A stretch of 64,000 nt of DNA from the NCBI RefSeq assembly GCF_000283155.1, contig NW_004454216.1, forward strand, positions 10,819,194 to 10,883,193, given 5' to 3'. The translations under genes and the position numbers were made by a program. Each line of letters starts with the position of its first letter. Position 1 is the first letter of the stretch. Origin of the DNA: Ceratotherium simum simum (Eukaryota > Chordata > Mammalia > Perissodactyla > Rhinocerotidae). The notes beneath the pieces are model-generated. The model made no database searches. It was not told the origin of the DNA and saw only the letters and a list, made by a program, of their open reading frames with translations. Shown in pieces: positions 33,713 to 44,489 of the stretch.

Positions 33713-36212
33713 GTGTAAATGTGTCAGGGTTCTTAACATTAATACGACAATGAGTGAGACTTTGAGAAATTCTGTTCAAATGAAATTTAAAGCCACCTTG
33801 CTCATCTTTTTGCATACTTCCCCAAAATTTCCATCTCAACAATATGCAGAAGTCAGGAAGAAGAAGAAAGGTGTGAACGATGAGAGGATGCCTTGTGCCT
33901 CTCAAACACAGAGCTAATCCTGAAAGCTAAAAATTTCTTGTGGCCTCCATGGACGCTATAACACCACCTTCTTAATTCAGTGTTTAGTAATAACCACAGC
34001 ATTTTTCAATTAACATGGCAGGAAAGAAAACTGATCCGTAAAAAGTAACCTCACAGAGACTGTCAGTATTTTGCCATCTATCATCAACATAGTTATGGTA
34101 ATATTTACTGATCATAATTTAGGCATGCCTCTATTTCCTCTATTTCTCTCTATTTTCCTCTATATTGTTTCTAAAATATGCATCTGACCTCTCAGCACTT
34201 GACTCATCTTTTGTAATTGGCTGCACATTACTCAGGATCTCACCTAGAATGTCCGAGGGATGGATGGTACACTTGGTTGAGTTTCACCATCCCAACAACC
34301 AGCAAGATGTAAGGCAGCTGGTCCTGTTACACTGAGAAAAGCTGTAACTAAACCAGAGCATGATGACCACATGGCCCCAAAATAAGTGCCTCATGGTCCT
34401 TCAGGGGTTGAGATATCTGAAGGAAATTTTTAGCTTTCAAGAGATCTAAAGGTACAAGAAAAAGATAATTCCTTTGGATACTGGCATTTGGTTTCATTTA
34501 GATTCTTGTACAACTGGTTTCATTGGTGGCTGTTTCTTCTCCAGGTTATTTTATGTAAATTGTCACCTCAACTACTGATTGACTTATCTGACAAATTTTT
34601 TAAATGTATTTACCGTATGCTGCAAAAACTTACAGCTCCTCACCAAAATCTGTTTTCCTCTTCTTATTGGTCTCAATTTGAGTGTGACATCTCTTTTCTT
34701 CTGAGAATCTGACTGACATAGATGCTGAAAAGAAGACATTGGTGGCTCATTGGCAGAGAAACACAGAAACCAGCAAGCATGGGAAGCTAAGTGAAGAGAC
34801 TTTTTCTCAGGTCCCCTCTCAGTCCTCCAATCAGAGGGGGGAGGCCTTGAGAAGAGGGAGGATGCCCGACCCAGAGACAAACTCCCCGTTCTTGAAAAAA
34901 GAGAGAGAGACAGAGAATAGAGAGATCAGAAGAGGGCCATACACAAACAGGACGAGTATGAACTTTCACAACAGCAGAGAAATAAATACTGTTAAATAAT
35001 AAATAGTGTTAGAAGGTGAGCCAATATAAAAAGAATGTGTGACAAACGGAAAAATTGAAGGTAAAGTTTCAAGCAGAATTAGGAAAACAAATTGACTCAG
35101 GCGTCTTCATGACCACTATTTCACAGACGTAATCACTGAGACTGTCGAGTAGGTTTCACAGTTTACCTGCAGTCGTAAGGACCCAGGGGGAGAAGCAACC
35201 TTAGATTTTCACTTGACTCTCTTGGGTCACACTGCTTGTAAGGACATGGTCTTTTACATTTAATGCCCCTTAAAAAAATATTAGTGAATGATCAAAAACT
35301 ACAAACAAGGCAGGCGTATTTCCTGTGAGGGGATGAAAAAGTTACAAAAGGGGCTTTCTAAACAGAGAAGAAAGAAAAAGCCAGCCTTCTGTGTTTAAAA
35401 ATCTATGAAATAACATGTCATTTAATTAACCTTAAAAATTTATTTGTAAATGACATTTTATAAATGTATACTATAAGTAAGTGCACAAGTCTAGACTTTA
35501 TTTTTGATGATAGGTATAACTCGGGAATCAGTGCTGAATCCTAATATCATAGAACCAGCTCTCTAGCTAATATCCATAGCCCAAGGTGATTTAATAATCA
35601 CAAAAGAAGATAGTATTTTGGGTTAAATATATAAATAAATGCAACAATACATTGTAGTAATACATGTAATAATATTGAAGGTAGGACAATTTAGAGCCTT
35701 ACTTTCTTCATCCTCGTGTATTAATTAATTAATTAGGTTAAATATTTTCTTTCAAGAGCTTACAAAACTCATCAACTAGCAGACAAACCAGAATTCTACT
35801 GTGAAGTATGTTCATCTTCAAAATTATATTAACATTTGAAGGCACTTTTTAAAATTGAGCAGGCATTATTGCTTTCTGATTATTATATGAACCACGGCAT
35901 ATCATATATTGCTGACTAGGATGTGCTGGCATTGGGATGTATCTGAGACCATCTCAAAACACCTTTGGTCAACATCTATCCATCATCTTCTAAAATGGCT
36001 CTAGTTCATTTTATGAATGAAAAATAACTATTCTAGTAGTTTTCGACATGGGTGGTGGCAGTTGGTGCTGAGTTACTGCAGCTGTAATCAACATGCATCT
36101 GTTTGTGCCTGTGAAGATGTGCATATACTCACATGTTTAGGAAAGGATTTTCTTCAAAATGGCAATAAGGGGCTCACATTCGTAAATCTTTATTTCCTTC
36201 AGAAGATCCATA
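33713..36212. other. Unique sequence, nothing recognised
   Basis: About 2.5 kb, AT-rich in its right half, with no repeat I can name. 34,900-34,960 is purine-rich (AAAGAGAGAGAGACAGAGAA). 35,722-35,736 is a short TTAATTAATTAATTA palindromic tract. Overlapping 60-100-codon frames on both strands at 34,584-34,999 are not convincing genes. Confidence 0.4.
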
Positions 36213-36545
36213 TCCCAATTCCTAAACTGGCATTAAGACCCTCCAAAATACGCCTCACACTCTTTCATTTCCAAATATTAATCTTCTCCGTTCTGCACCT
36301 CCTTAACTATTTCTCTCTCCTCTCGTCTTTTCTTTTTCCACACTTTTGTTCATATTGTCCTCATTTCTTTTCTCCTAACCAAATTCTATCCATTATTTAT
36401 GCCCCAGTTTAAACTCTTTCTCTTCTATAAAATGGTCCTAAAATATTTTAGCCCAATATTCACCCTCTCCTGTTCTCATCTGGTGCTGTGAGTCTGTCTT
36501 GCTAATTTTAGAATTAATTATTCACTACCTTGTGAGAGAGCTATT
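36213..36545 (+). mobile_element. L2 LINE 3' region
   Basis: AAACTGGCATTAAGACCCTC matches the L2 CTGGCATTCAAGGCCCTC block. The T/C-rich series that follows (AACCAAATTCTATCCATTAT, CCCCAGTTTAAACTC) matches the CAAATCCTACCCATCC..AAGGCCCAGCTCAAA block. Part of the 131-codon frame at 36,017-36,412 is read through this decayed LINE. Confidence 0.65.
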
Positions 36546-36619
36546 AATATTGAAGCTACCCTCTTAGACTTTTATTGTTTTACTATGTCTAGAATTACTG
36601 GAACTTTCCTGAGTGGCTC

Positions 36620-36646
36620 TGTGTGTGTGTGTGTGTGTGTGTGTGT
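36620..36646. repeat. (GT)n microsatellite
   Basis: 13 uninterrupted TG units between CTC and AGTTTGAGG. Confidence 0.97.
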
Positions 36647-37670
36647 AGTTTGAGGGGAAATTTGGACAAAATATAAATAAGGCAAAAAAGAGATGAAATG
36701 GAACTTTTAATCATGTAAAAATCTACATATTTTTTTACTTCTTGTAATTTATCATTGCCTCTGCTTCGTTTTCCCAACTCTTTGAATGACAGAGATGTGT
36801 CTTTTTTTGCTTTTTAAACAAGTCCCTCGTAACATTTAATACCCATCGAGGAATCAACATTTTTGCTCAACTTAATAGATATACGGAACCAGACTATTGA
36901 TTAACACATATAAGCCCAGTGTCAGAGCTGGTATCAGGGAAGAAAATGAAAAACAAAAACAATAACAACAATGAAAACCTAGGTTGCTTTAGCCGGTCAT
37001 ATTTCTCTTGGCTTAAAACCACATTCAAAGACCCAGGAAAACCTCTTCTTTGGATGGTCACATCAATACAAACCAAGTAGACCTTGCAAGCAAACTTCCA
37101 GAAAGAAAAAAAAAAGTAGTTTTAAAAGGAAAAGTAACTGCCAAACATCAAAATTGAAGTAGCCAAAAAGCCCGTGATGTCTTCATGTCTTTAAATGTCT
37201 TACGAGTATCCCCTGGGGTCAGTCTCTAAGGAACGCCCTTGAGGCTGTCCCCTCCGGGCTGCCTCCCCTCCTTCTGCAGGGTCAGCCTTGGTGGTCTGCT
37301 CACATCTGTGCTGGGGTCACCCTGTGCCTGTGCTCTCTCTACACAAAGATAATCTCCGGATCTTCCTGTGTAAGTGGCACTGGGAGGAGAAGATGAACAT
37401 GTCTGATCAGTGATTACATCTTCCCTACAGATCCTCTAGCTCAGGCTATAAGGCTTCCTTCTTTATGTGTGTCCTCTCTGTCTGGAGAGCTGTTGCCTCT
37501 GCATAAAAGTTCTCACTCAGAATGAGGTCATTCTGTTTCTTCCCTGTATTGCCTTGTAGTTCAAATGATGCCTGAGCTGCAGGAATGACCAAAAACTCTC
37601 TCTGTCCTGGGGTCCTTTCTTTCCTAAGCATTAGGCATTTGTTTCTCAAACTACTGCTACCCCCACCCCC

Positions 37671-37671
<1 letters not shown>
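36647..37671. other. Unique sequence, locally GC-rich
   Basis: No repeat family recognised. 37,200-37,340 is GC-richer than the surroundings (TGTCCCCTCCGGGCTGCCTC), with few CpGs. No coding signal that I can support. Confidence 0.4.

Positions 37672-37719
<48 letters not shown>
37672..37719. repeat. (CA)n microsatellite, longest in the window
   Basis: About 24 uninterrupted AC units directly after a C-rich CCCCCACCCCC stretch at 37,661-37,670. Confidence 0.98.
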
Positions 37720-37721
<2 letters not shown>

Positions 37722-38083
37722 AAAGGGATGATAAACTGGCAACTGCCCTCCAATTACTCTCCATATGGGAGCTCCATATGGGAGCAATCCAATGTGCCTA
37801 AACTAAGTGAGACACTTTCTTCGGCAACTCCTAGACTGAAAGTTTTGGACTGTCCCATGACAGCATGGGAGTGTGTGCACAAAATAGATATCTGGAAGGA
37901 CAAGTAGGACAGAAAGAGATGTTGACTCAGGGTGGACACAGAAAATACGGCTGGATAGAGAATACAAATTACAGGAAGGGAGGAAAAGAAAAGATCATTG
38001 CTGGCAAGATGGCACTGGGAAGGCATCCTGATGTTGTTTATAAAAATAACATTATCATTGATCATAAAAGGTACAATACTTGG
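37720..38083. other. Unique sequence with a 13-bp tandem duplication
   Basis: CTCCATATGGGAG occurs twice back to back at 37,759-37,771 and 37,772-37,784. The rest is unassigned. Frames of 113-137 codons crossing this region run through the CA tract or the ERE and are accidental. Confidence 0.6.
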
Positions 38084-38326
38084 GGGGGCCGGCCCAGTGG
38101 TGTGGCGGTTAAGTGCATGCACTTTGCTTTGGTGGCCCAAGTGTTCACAGGTTCGGATCCCGGGCACGCACCGATGTACCGCTTGTCAGGCCATGCTGTG
38201 GTGGCCTCCCATGTAAACTAGAGGAAGATGAGCACGGACGTTAGCCCAGGGCCAATCTTCCTCAGCAAAACGAGGAGGATCGGCATCGGATGTTAGCGCA
38301 GGGCTGACCTTCCTCAAAAAGAAAAA
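38084..38326 (+). mobile_element. ERE SINE, standard type
   Basis: GGGGGGCCGGCCCAGTGGTG, A-box-like GCGGTTAAGTGCATGC and intact B box GGTTCGGATCC, with two tail units. The target-site duplication is AAAAGGTACAATACTTGG on the left and AAAAGTACAGTACTTGG on the right (two differences). Confidence 0.95.
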
Positions 38327-38399
38327 CAAAAGTACAGTACTTGGAAGATATAGGCTTACTAATCGTGTGATGAACTTATGAACAATGACTATTTGGTAT

Positions 38400-38535
38400 T
38401 TCATAATACTCAAAGCTCTTTCTAATGTATTCTTCTTAGGTTCCTCACAACAACTTTGAAGTGGACCTTATTATCTTCATCATGTAATAGAAGGAAAGAT
38501 AGAGGTTAAGTGGGCAAGATCTCAGAGTAAGGGGA
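38400..38535 (-). mobile_element. MIR SINE
   Basis: AAAGCTCTTTCTAATGTATT, GGTTCCTCACAACAACTTTG and GAAAGATAGAGGTTAAGTGG are the reverse complement of MIR. Confidence 0.7.
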
Positions 38536-38963
38536 ACTGGATGGTGCTAATCTATTTCCTTTCCACGTGTTCCTCTGCCTTGGTGATAACTGGGCTTCTG
38601 CCTCACCCTTAAGAACTAAGCTCCACCTTTCGGACCAGTTCTGGCGTCTAACCTTCAACCCTTATTCTAGCACCAAGTCCTTACGATAAAATCTGCGTAT
38701 ATTCCAGACTCTAGGGTCCACGGCTGTCCTCCAAGACAGAAGCCCAACCCCAGGATCACAATCTCCACGGCTGAGCCTCTTACTCAAGGCAGACCTCCCT
38801 GATTCACTCTGCCTACAACTTCCTGGAAGCCACTCTAACTCCTCAGGACATGTTGACATTCATAGACCACCTGTCCCCTCCCTCAGCATCCTTTACATCA
38901 CACAGTACTAACTGCTCACCTCCTCTGGGGTGTTCTGTCTCACAATCCATGCAGGACAGTGGG

Positions 38964-38966
<3 letters not shown>
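38536..38966. other. Unique sequence, nothing recognised
   Basis: About 430 bp, C-rich on the plus strand, without a nameable repeat. The 65-codon minus-strand frame at 38,662-38,859 has no recognisable domain. Confidence 0.4.

Positions 38967-39004
<38 letters not shown>
38967..39004. repeat. (GT)n microsatellite
   Basis: About 19 uninterrupted TG units between GGGTTT and AGATCAGAG. Confidence 0.98.
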
Positions 39005-39006
<2 letters not shown>

Positions 39007-39189
39007 ATCAGAGAGCCTGGAATGCCTGCAGTGACGTGTATCCCTCTGTTACTTGGTCTTCTGGTGCTAACTGAGCCATGCCCAGTCTTGTCTGGAAATA
39101 TTGCAATGGTGACCTTAAACTGTCCTCTTAAAATTCCAGCTCTGAGGCAAGGTCTACTGCAGGCCACTTCAAAGCAATAAAAAAGTAAG

Positions 39190-39730
39190 TCATAGGAGAC
39201 TTTTTCAATGGCAAAGATGTTCACCCCACAGGGCAATCCCTTATGATTTTGAAGGACTCTTTTCATAACATTATTCTCTCTGAGTAATTTAGAATTTGCC
39301 TGATAATAATGTGGTAGGTGCTGCAAGATCCTACAAATGCCAGTGAGCAACCTTTAATAGGACACAAAAATTCTCAATATGTACTGCTACTGGTTTCCCC
39401 TAAGAGCAGGTATTTCACAAGAAAAAGGGCAAAGCCGCCAGCTAATCTTTAGATTAGAAGCAGGCACGAGGAGTGTTCCGGCAACGGCACAAAGAGATAT
39501 CAAAGCCAGCACTTTGTCTTTTGATGAAGCATTGCCCTTTTCCCCAAGTAATATCTAATTATTAATGTTCTGCCCAAGAATAGTAACACCTATGCCCACG
39601 TGCCCATTGTCAGGGGCCTGGAGTACAGAGCAGATACTGACTAATAATTATGAGAGCTTCTCTATTTCGTGAAGAAGGAAAAGGTTATTAGGAGGGACAT
39701 TGTTATTAGGATGCCATTTCCAGATGTGCT
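39190..39730. promoter_or_regulatory. Candidate conserved non-coding block
   Basis: Repeat-free sequence with GCTAATCTTTAGATTAGAAG (a near-palindromic homeodomain-type site), GTAATATCTAATTATTAATG and CTGACTAATAATTATGAGAG. There is no open frame except an accidental one. It is similar in texture to the blocks at 9.65 and 32.1 kb. Function is inferred from composition only. Confidence 0.25.
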
Positions 39731-39819
39731 AAATAAAACTAGCTCTCACCCAAAAGCCACCTTTTCTAATGAACTGATATTAGCACAAGTGAGCAGTGGT
39801 GTGGGTAAAGAAGAGATGG

Positions 39820-40035
39820 GGAATCTGAATACTAAAATCTGAACTGAATTCCTCTGCTTACATTATTATTGGTATGAAGCTGAAAAATATCTCTAAGCCT
39901 CAGTTTCCTCATCTGTAAAGTGGGTCCATCAGTACTGCTTAATTTATTGTTATGAGGATCAAATGAGTGAAAGTGTATGTAATACTTTGAACTATATAAA
40001 GACTTATACAAACATAAGTGATTATTACTCTTATA
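39820..40035 (+). mobile_element. MIR SINE
   Basis: CTAAGCCTCAGTTTCCTCAT then CTGTAAAGTGGGTCCATCAG, TTATGAGGATCAAATGAGTG and the position of the 5' match (AATTCCTCTGCTTACATT) give a confident MIR core. Confidence 0.85.
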
Positions 40036-41159
40036 CTGACACTCTGAGATAGAGTTTGCAAACAAGCAGAGCTAGACAGGGAGTTGCTGGCAGACAGTGA
40101 TATACTAAACTCTTTTCTGAAGTCATAAGGGGTAGGGGCAAGAGGGACATATGATGGTTCAGATAACTTCCCGTCCAAAAGAATACCATCCCAGCAGGGA
40201 TCTTTGGGTGGCAGAGATGGTTCATGTGTTTAAGGAAATATTTATGTCCCACAAAGAACGTCTGTCAGCACTAAAGAGCTTGAAGTTGGTTTTAATAAAA
40301 TTTAAATATGGATGAAATCCATGCGCTTCTATTATCTCTTACCAAATAAATGTACCTGTATGATTAGAGGTGGAAATACTTTTTCTTTTCTGTCCACAAA
40401 GAGAGACAGAAATTCTAACCTTTTACTTCTCTTTTCCTTTCATTTGAACCAATAAATAGAAACACAGTGAGCATCCAGACTGAGCAATACATTTCAAGTG
40501 AAGGCATGCACATAACTCACAGATTTCTATCCAAAGACATTTGACTTATCTAATGAAGATAAGTGTGGCTATGAGCTCCTCCCCAGTCATCACGGACACC
40601 TCCATACGGTCACAGTTACTCATATTTGCACCTTTTACCCCAACAGTTATGAACAGTTCTAGATATCATATTAACTCAAGACTGCAGTCTGCCAATAAGA
40701 AAATAAACAGTGGGGATTCAGTCACTTACTTGGCACCTGCTCTGTGCGAGGCAGAGTGCCAATCACTGAGGAGAGAGAGCTGAATACGGTCAGGTTCCCT
40801 GACCTCAGGTAACCCCTGGTCAACCAAGGCACAAGGCTCATCCTCCATCGGTGCCACCATCGTGTGTGCAGTAATAGGGCGAGACTGTGGGTGTGGTACA
40901 GTGGGGCCCCTTCGGTCTCCTGGGATTTGGTAACTCCATCTGTGGCCCCTGCTCCCCCCTTGTCTCCAGCTCCTGAAGCTTCTCGTATCTAGGATGGTCT
41001 GCTCTCTGAGTCTGGGAGATAGTATCCCTAGATATCCTTCTTCCTTTTCCTCTCATATGAAAATATTCATGAGCACTAGTGGAAGAGAAAGAGGAGCAAG
41101 GGAAGGGCTTTCTTGCCTCCTGGAGAAGCTGCAGAGGGAATCAGAATTTGTCCATTTGT
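40036..41159. other. Mostly unique sequence with one short LINE end
   Basis: 40,700-40,810 (TTACTTGGCACCTGCTCTGT then GCGAGGCAGAGTGCCAATCA) resembles the reverse complement of the old LINE 3' terminus. The rest, including a GC-richer 40,840-41,000, is unassigned. No supported gene. Confidence 0.45.
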
Positions 41160-42195
41160 CCCTTCATTCAAACAACAGTTACTGAGCACCTAAGACGTTC
41201 CAAGACTTATACAAGTTGCTGGAGAGACAAAAATGGCAAAAGACATTTTTTGCTGGAAAGCAAGTCTCCGTTCAGTGGCAGGGTGCAGACACATAAATGA
41301 GTAAACACAGTACCATTAGACAAACGTTATAGTAGACATGTGTACGAGGATCAATGGGAGCACCGAGGAGGAAATCGCTACTTCTTAGAGTTCTATGGAA
41401 GGAAGGGATGAGCTTTACTAGACCTTGGGGGGAAAGATGGAAAACTGGAGGCCAACACGGGAGGAGAGAGGAATTCTAGGACAACAAGCATGTGCAGAGG
41501 GACACAGTCCCGACCAGGGACTCCGACACTCAACGTGGCTGTGTGGTGGGGAGTGGCCAGAAGGAGGTTGGGAAGGTGAGTGGGGCCATAACTTGAGGAC
41601 TCTGAATAGAATATGGGGTTTGGACTTTATTCTCTGAGCAGAAGAATTTAAAGCTAGGAAGTGACTAGTTCAAATCTGAGTTTTGGTAAGATTCTTCCAA
41701 AGGCTGTGTGGACAACGGACTGCGAAATGAAAACCACACTTCGGTTAAGGATTTATTACATGAACAGAAACGATGATGGAGGTGAGAAAATAAAAAGGAA
41801 TAAATGCACTTGCAAGATAGTTCAGAAGTAAAATCAACAGTACCTCAAGGCAAAGTGAATACGAGAGTGAGAAGCAGATGGAAATCAATAATTCAGAGGT
41901 TTTCTCTAAGACAGCTGATTAGGTTGCAACACCATTAACTGAGATAGGAAGAAAAATATTTCAAGGAAAGGAAGTAGCAAAGAAGAAAGATTGGGAGTTG
42001 GGTTTAAAGTTCACTGAGTTTGAAGTACCTAAGGCCATCTACCTGATGTCTGAGAGCTGCTGGAATTATAGATCTGGAAGTCTGGAGAATTCCAGGTGAA
42101 GATATTAATTGGAGCATTATTAGCATAAATACTTCATGGTTGAAGCCATAGGTGTGAATGAAATCATCCAGAGAAAATATAAGAGGGCACAAAAA
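41160..42195 (-). mobile_element. Ancient LINE 3' region (L2/L1M type), about 1 kb
   Basis: The left end CCCTTCATTCAAACAACAGT TACTGAGCACC is the reverse complement of the LINE terminus. Further blocks GGACTTTATTCTCTGAGCAG, TCTGGAAGTCTGGAGAATTC and GAAGCCATAGGTGTGAATGA followed by AATCATCCAGAG agree with the upstream consensus in the same orientation. Decayed throughout. Confidence 0.65.
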
Positions 42196-42489
42196 AAACC
42201 CTCCAGGGAACTCCACGTGAGGAGCAGGGTGAACGGTGGAATCTACCCCATAGTCACAGCCACAACCTGTTGGGTTCCTGTCTCGCATGCATGAATATTC
42301 CACTCCGTGAGATCATTCTCAAGGAAGCTGCAGGACGTGATGCCTTTTCTATCTCTTTTTCTTTTGCTGATATCTTCAACCAAAGGAATGTTAAATGCAC
42401 ATATATTTTGCTTGTGTCTTTAATACATTAATTTCTTCTTTGATTCCTTTGTCAAACAGAACACTTATTGTTTCACGGTACTGATATAC

Positions 42490-42508
42490 AGCCACCATCT
42501 AGTGGCCA
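42490..42508 (-). promoter_or_regulatory. CTCF-like binding motif
   Basis: The minus strand reads TGGCCACTAGATGGTGGCT. Against the vertebrate CTCF core YGRCCASYAGRKGGC this matches 14 of 15 positions (T instead of C at the last). It lies in unique sequence between two old LINE pieces. Occupancy depends on methylation and the cell type, and one strong motif is expected by chance only rarely in 64 kb. Confidence 0.55.
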
Positions 42509-42834
42509 AACCTGGTAACTACAGGCTTGCACAGTTGGGGGTGAGGGCGACATTTTTCCATGTCGTTTCCCGGCAGTTTTAAAGATTATATTCGGTGAAA
42601 TTAGGCAGCAGTCAATTATGGAGAACACAAACGAGCACATTTTCTCTATTTTTTTTTTCTGAGCATGAATTATGGGAAATAGAAATGATTTATATACTAT
42701 GAATACCCTTCCTTTGAGCCCTATAGGGAACTGTGAAATGAGTGGCAGCTTCTGCAGGGTTACCTGGCCTCAGGTGGCAAGGCAACACCTGGTTAGACTT
42801 ATGGAAACACGATCGGTAGCCACAACCAGTCTTT
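42509..42834. other. Unique spacer
   Basis: About 330 bp without a nameable repeat. A T9 run at 42,649-42,658. Confidence 0.4.
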
Positions 42835-43280
42835 CTCATGTCCTCCAAAGCCTTACAGGATCTAACCACTGGCCCTCTCGCCAGCTTCACCTCTTGCCAC
42901 TTAGACCCTTTACCATTATGATGCAGCCATACTGGTCTCCTTGCTACTACTTAAACCTAAGTTGATTCCTGCCTCAGGGCCTTTGCACTCACTGTATCAT
43001 CTCTACCTCCTTCTCCTCTCATCTTAGGTCTGTGTTTAAAGATTGCCTTCTCAGAGAGACCTTCCCTGACAGCAGTAACTTAAACCCCTTTTCCCTCAGT
43101 TTATTTTATTCTTGGCACTTATCACTATCTGAAGTTATATTATGTGCTTACTTGTTCCAAGACAAAATCTCCAAATCTACAGTGCAAATTCCACGAGGGA
43201 AGGGATTGTAACTATACTGTTGGCCAGCACCTGGAGGAGTGCTGTCACGTGAAAGGTGCTCATAAACAGTTGAGTGAGTA
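42835..43280 (+). mobile_element. Ancient LINE 3' end (L2/L1M type)
   Basis: Clear block series: GTCCTCCAAAGCCTTACAGG, CAGCTTCACCTCTTGCCACT, TTCCTGCCTCAGGGCCTTTG, CTCAGAGAGACCTTCCCTGA, GGCACTTATCACTATCTGAA, TTCCACGAGGGAAGGGATTG and GTGCTCATAAACAGTTGAG. This is the best-preserved old LINE end in the window. Confidence 0.88.
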
Positions 43281-43864
43281 ACCTGAGGGAGCCATGGTTA
43301 GTGAACTAACCTAGGGGTGTCTGGGCAAACTGAAGTCGACACAGAACCATGTGATGGTGTGGCTGAGGCCAAAGATTCTGATATATAAGCAAGAAGGCAC
43401 AGTACCTAATGGACAAATCCTGCGTTAGGTTTGGTAACCAAGTGGGGCCAAGGCAGGGACAGCAGATAGCATGAACTCGAGGCTGAAGCAACAGTTAGGA
43501 ATCAGAGCTCAAATAACAGACTGCAGGTGGAGGAGGGGTTAGCACGGAGGCCACTGGGCTTGGTAGGAAACGGGTCCTCAACCCCACCAGAACCAATTTC
43601 TCCATTCCCTCAAAAGACCTTGATAATGTCAGCAAGGACTTGTGGAATATGTAGTTTTCAAATTTCATAACGTAGAAACATCATCTGAGATGGGAGGTAC
43701 ACACGGCTAATTAAAAATGGAGATTTCTCTGGGATACACTGCCACCATGTCTGATTTGGTGGGTCTATGAAACTCTGCTACTGTATGTTTAATTAGTACG
43801 CAAGGTGAGTCTGATGGAGGCACCCTAGAGATAGACTTTTCTGAGATGTCCTTGTTCTAGAGCT
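43281..43864. other. Unique sequence, nothing recognised
   Basis: About 580 bp without a nameable repeat or coding signal. Confidence 0.4.
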
Positions 43865-44245
43865 TTGCTACTCACATATTATCTCCTATGAGTCTCACCT
43901 ATAACTCTGCTGAGAAGTAGGCAGAGCAGGTTTTTATTTTCACTGATTATATTTTAAAAATTTTTTATTATAGAATACTTCAAACAAATACACAAGTGGA
44001 GAATATCATAATGAACCCCCATGTACCTATCACCCACCTTCCATCAGTTATCAACTACACTCAATTCCATCCCCCATACAGACATGTACATGGTGTAAGT
44101 TTTAATCAAATCTCAGAAATATCTGAGGTCAGTGTGGATCAGAGATGTAAATTTTTATTTTATTCCTAGGACCCTGTGCCACACAGAGGTGATGACTTGC
44201 CCAAGAACATACACCTGGTCTTAGAACTGAGCCCAGAACTTAGTT
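43865..44245 (-). mobile_element. MIR SINE split by an insertion
   Basis: The left half (TTATCTCCTATGAGTCTCAC then AACTCTGCTGAGAAGTAGGC) and the right half (GGTGATGACTTGCCCAAGAA then ACTGAGCCCAGAACTTAG) are adjacent parts of one reverse-complement MIR, separated by about 195 bp. TTTTTATTTT at 43,931-43,940 and TTTTTATTTT at 44,152-44,161 look like the target-site duplication. Confidence 0.65.
43945..44140 (+). mobile_element. Unassigned repeat inserted in the MIR
   Basis: TATAGAATACTTCAAACAAA, ACACAAGTGGAGAATATCAT and AATGAACCCCCATGTACCTA followed by TCACCCACCTTCCATCAG form a block series that I know as a dispersed mammalian repeat without being able to name it. Confidence 0.5.
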
Positions 44246-44489
44246 ACACACGGTGTGCGAGTGAGGGTCAGGGAGCTGAGTACATTGACAGCTACTCCCC
44301 TCACTAGACTTTGAGGCATATGAAAATCCTCTAGCTTTCTTTATGTGTGTGTGTCTGTTTTAAAAGAAGGTAGGCAGCTGTCTCTTTATAATGATTTCTG
44401 CTTAGTTCTGCCTGGGGACCCTTGCAGCTCTTAGATTCTAGTGCAACTAAATATTTTACTAACATAAACTCTCAGGGTGCTTGGAAACC
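44246..44489. other. Unique sequence, nothing recognised
   Basis: About 240 bp, with a short GTGTGTGTGT tract at 44,344-44,355. Confidence 0.4.

Noticed and set aside
37754..38167. 137-codon minus-strand open frame
   Set aside because: Part of it is read antisense through the ERE SINE, and it overlaps plus-strand frames with equal claim.
38940..39350. 136-codon minus-strand open frame
   Set aside because: It contains a Thr-His run produced by the (GT)n tract and has no recognisable domain.
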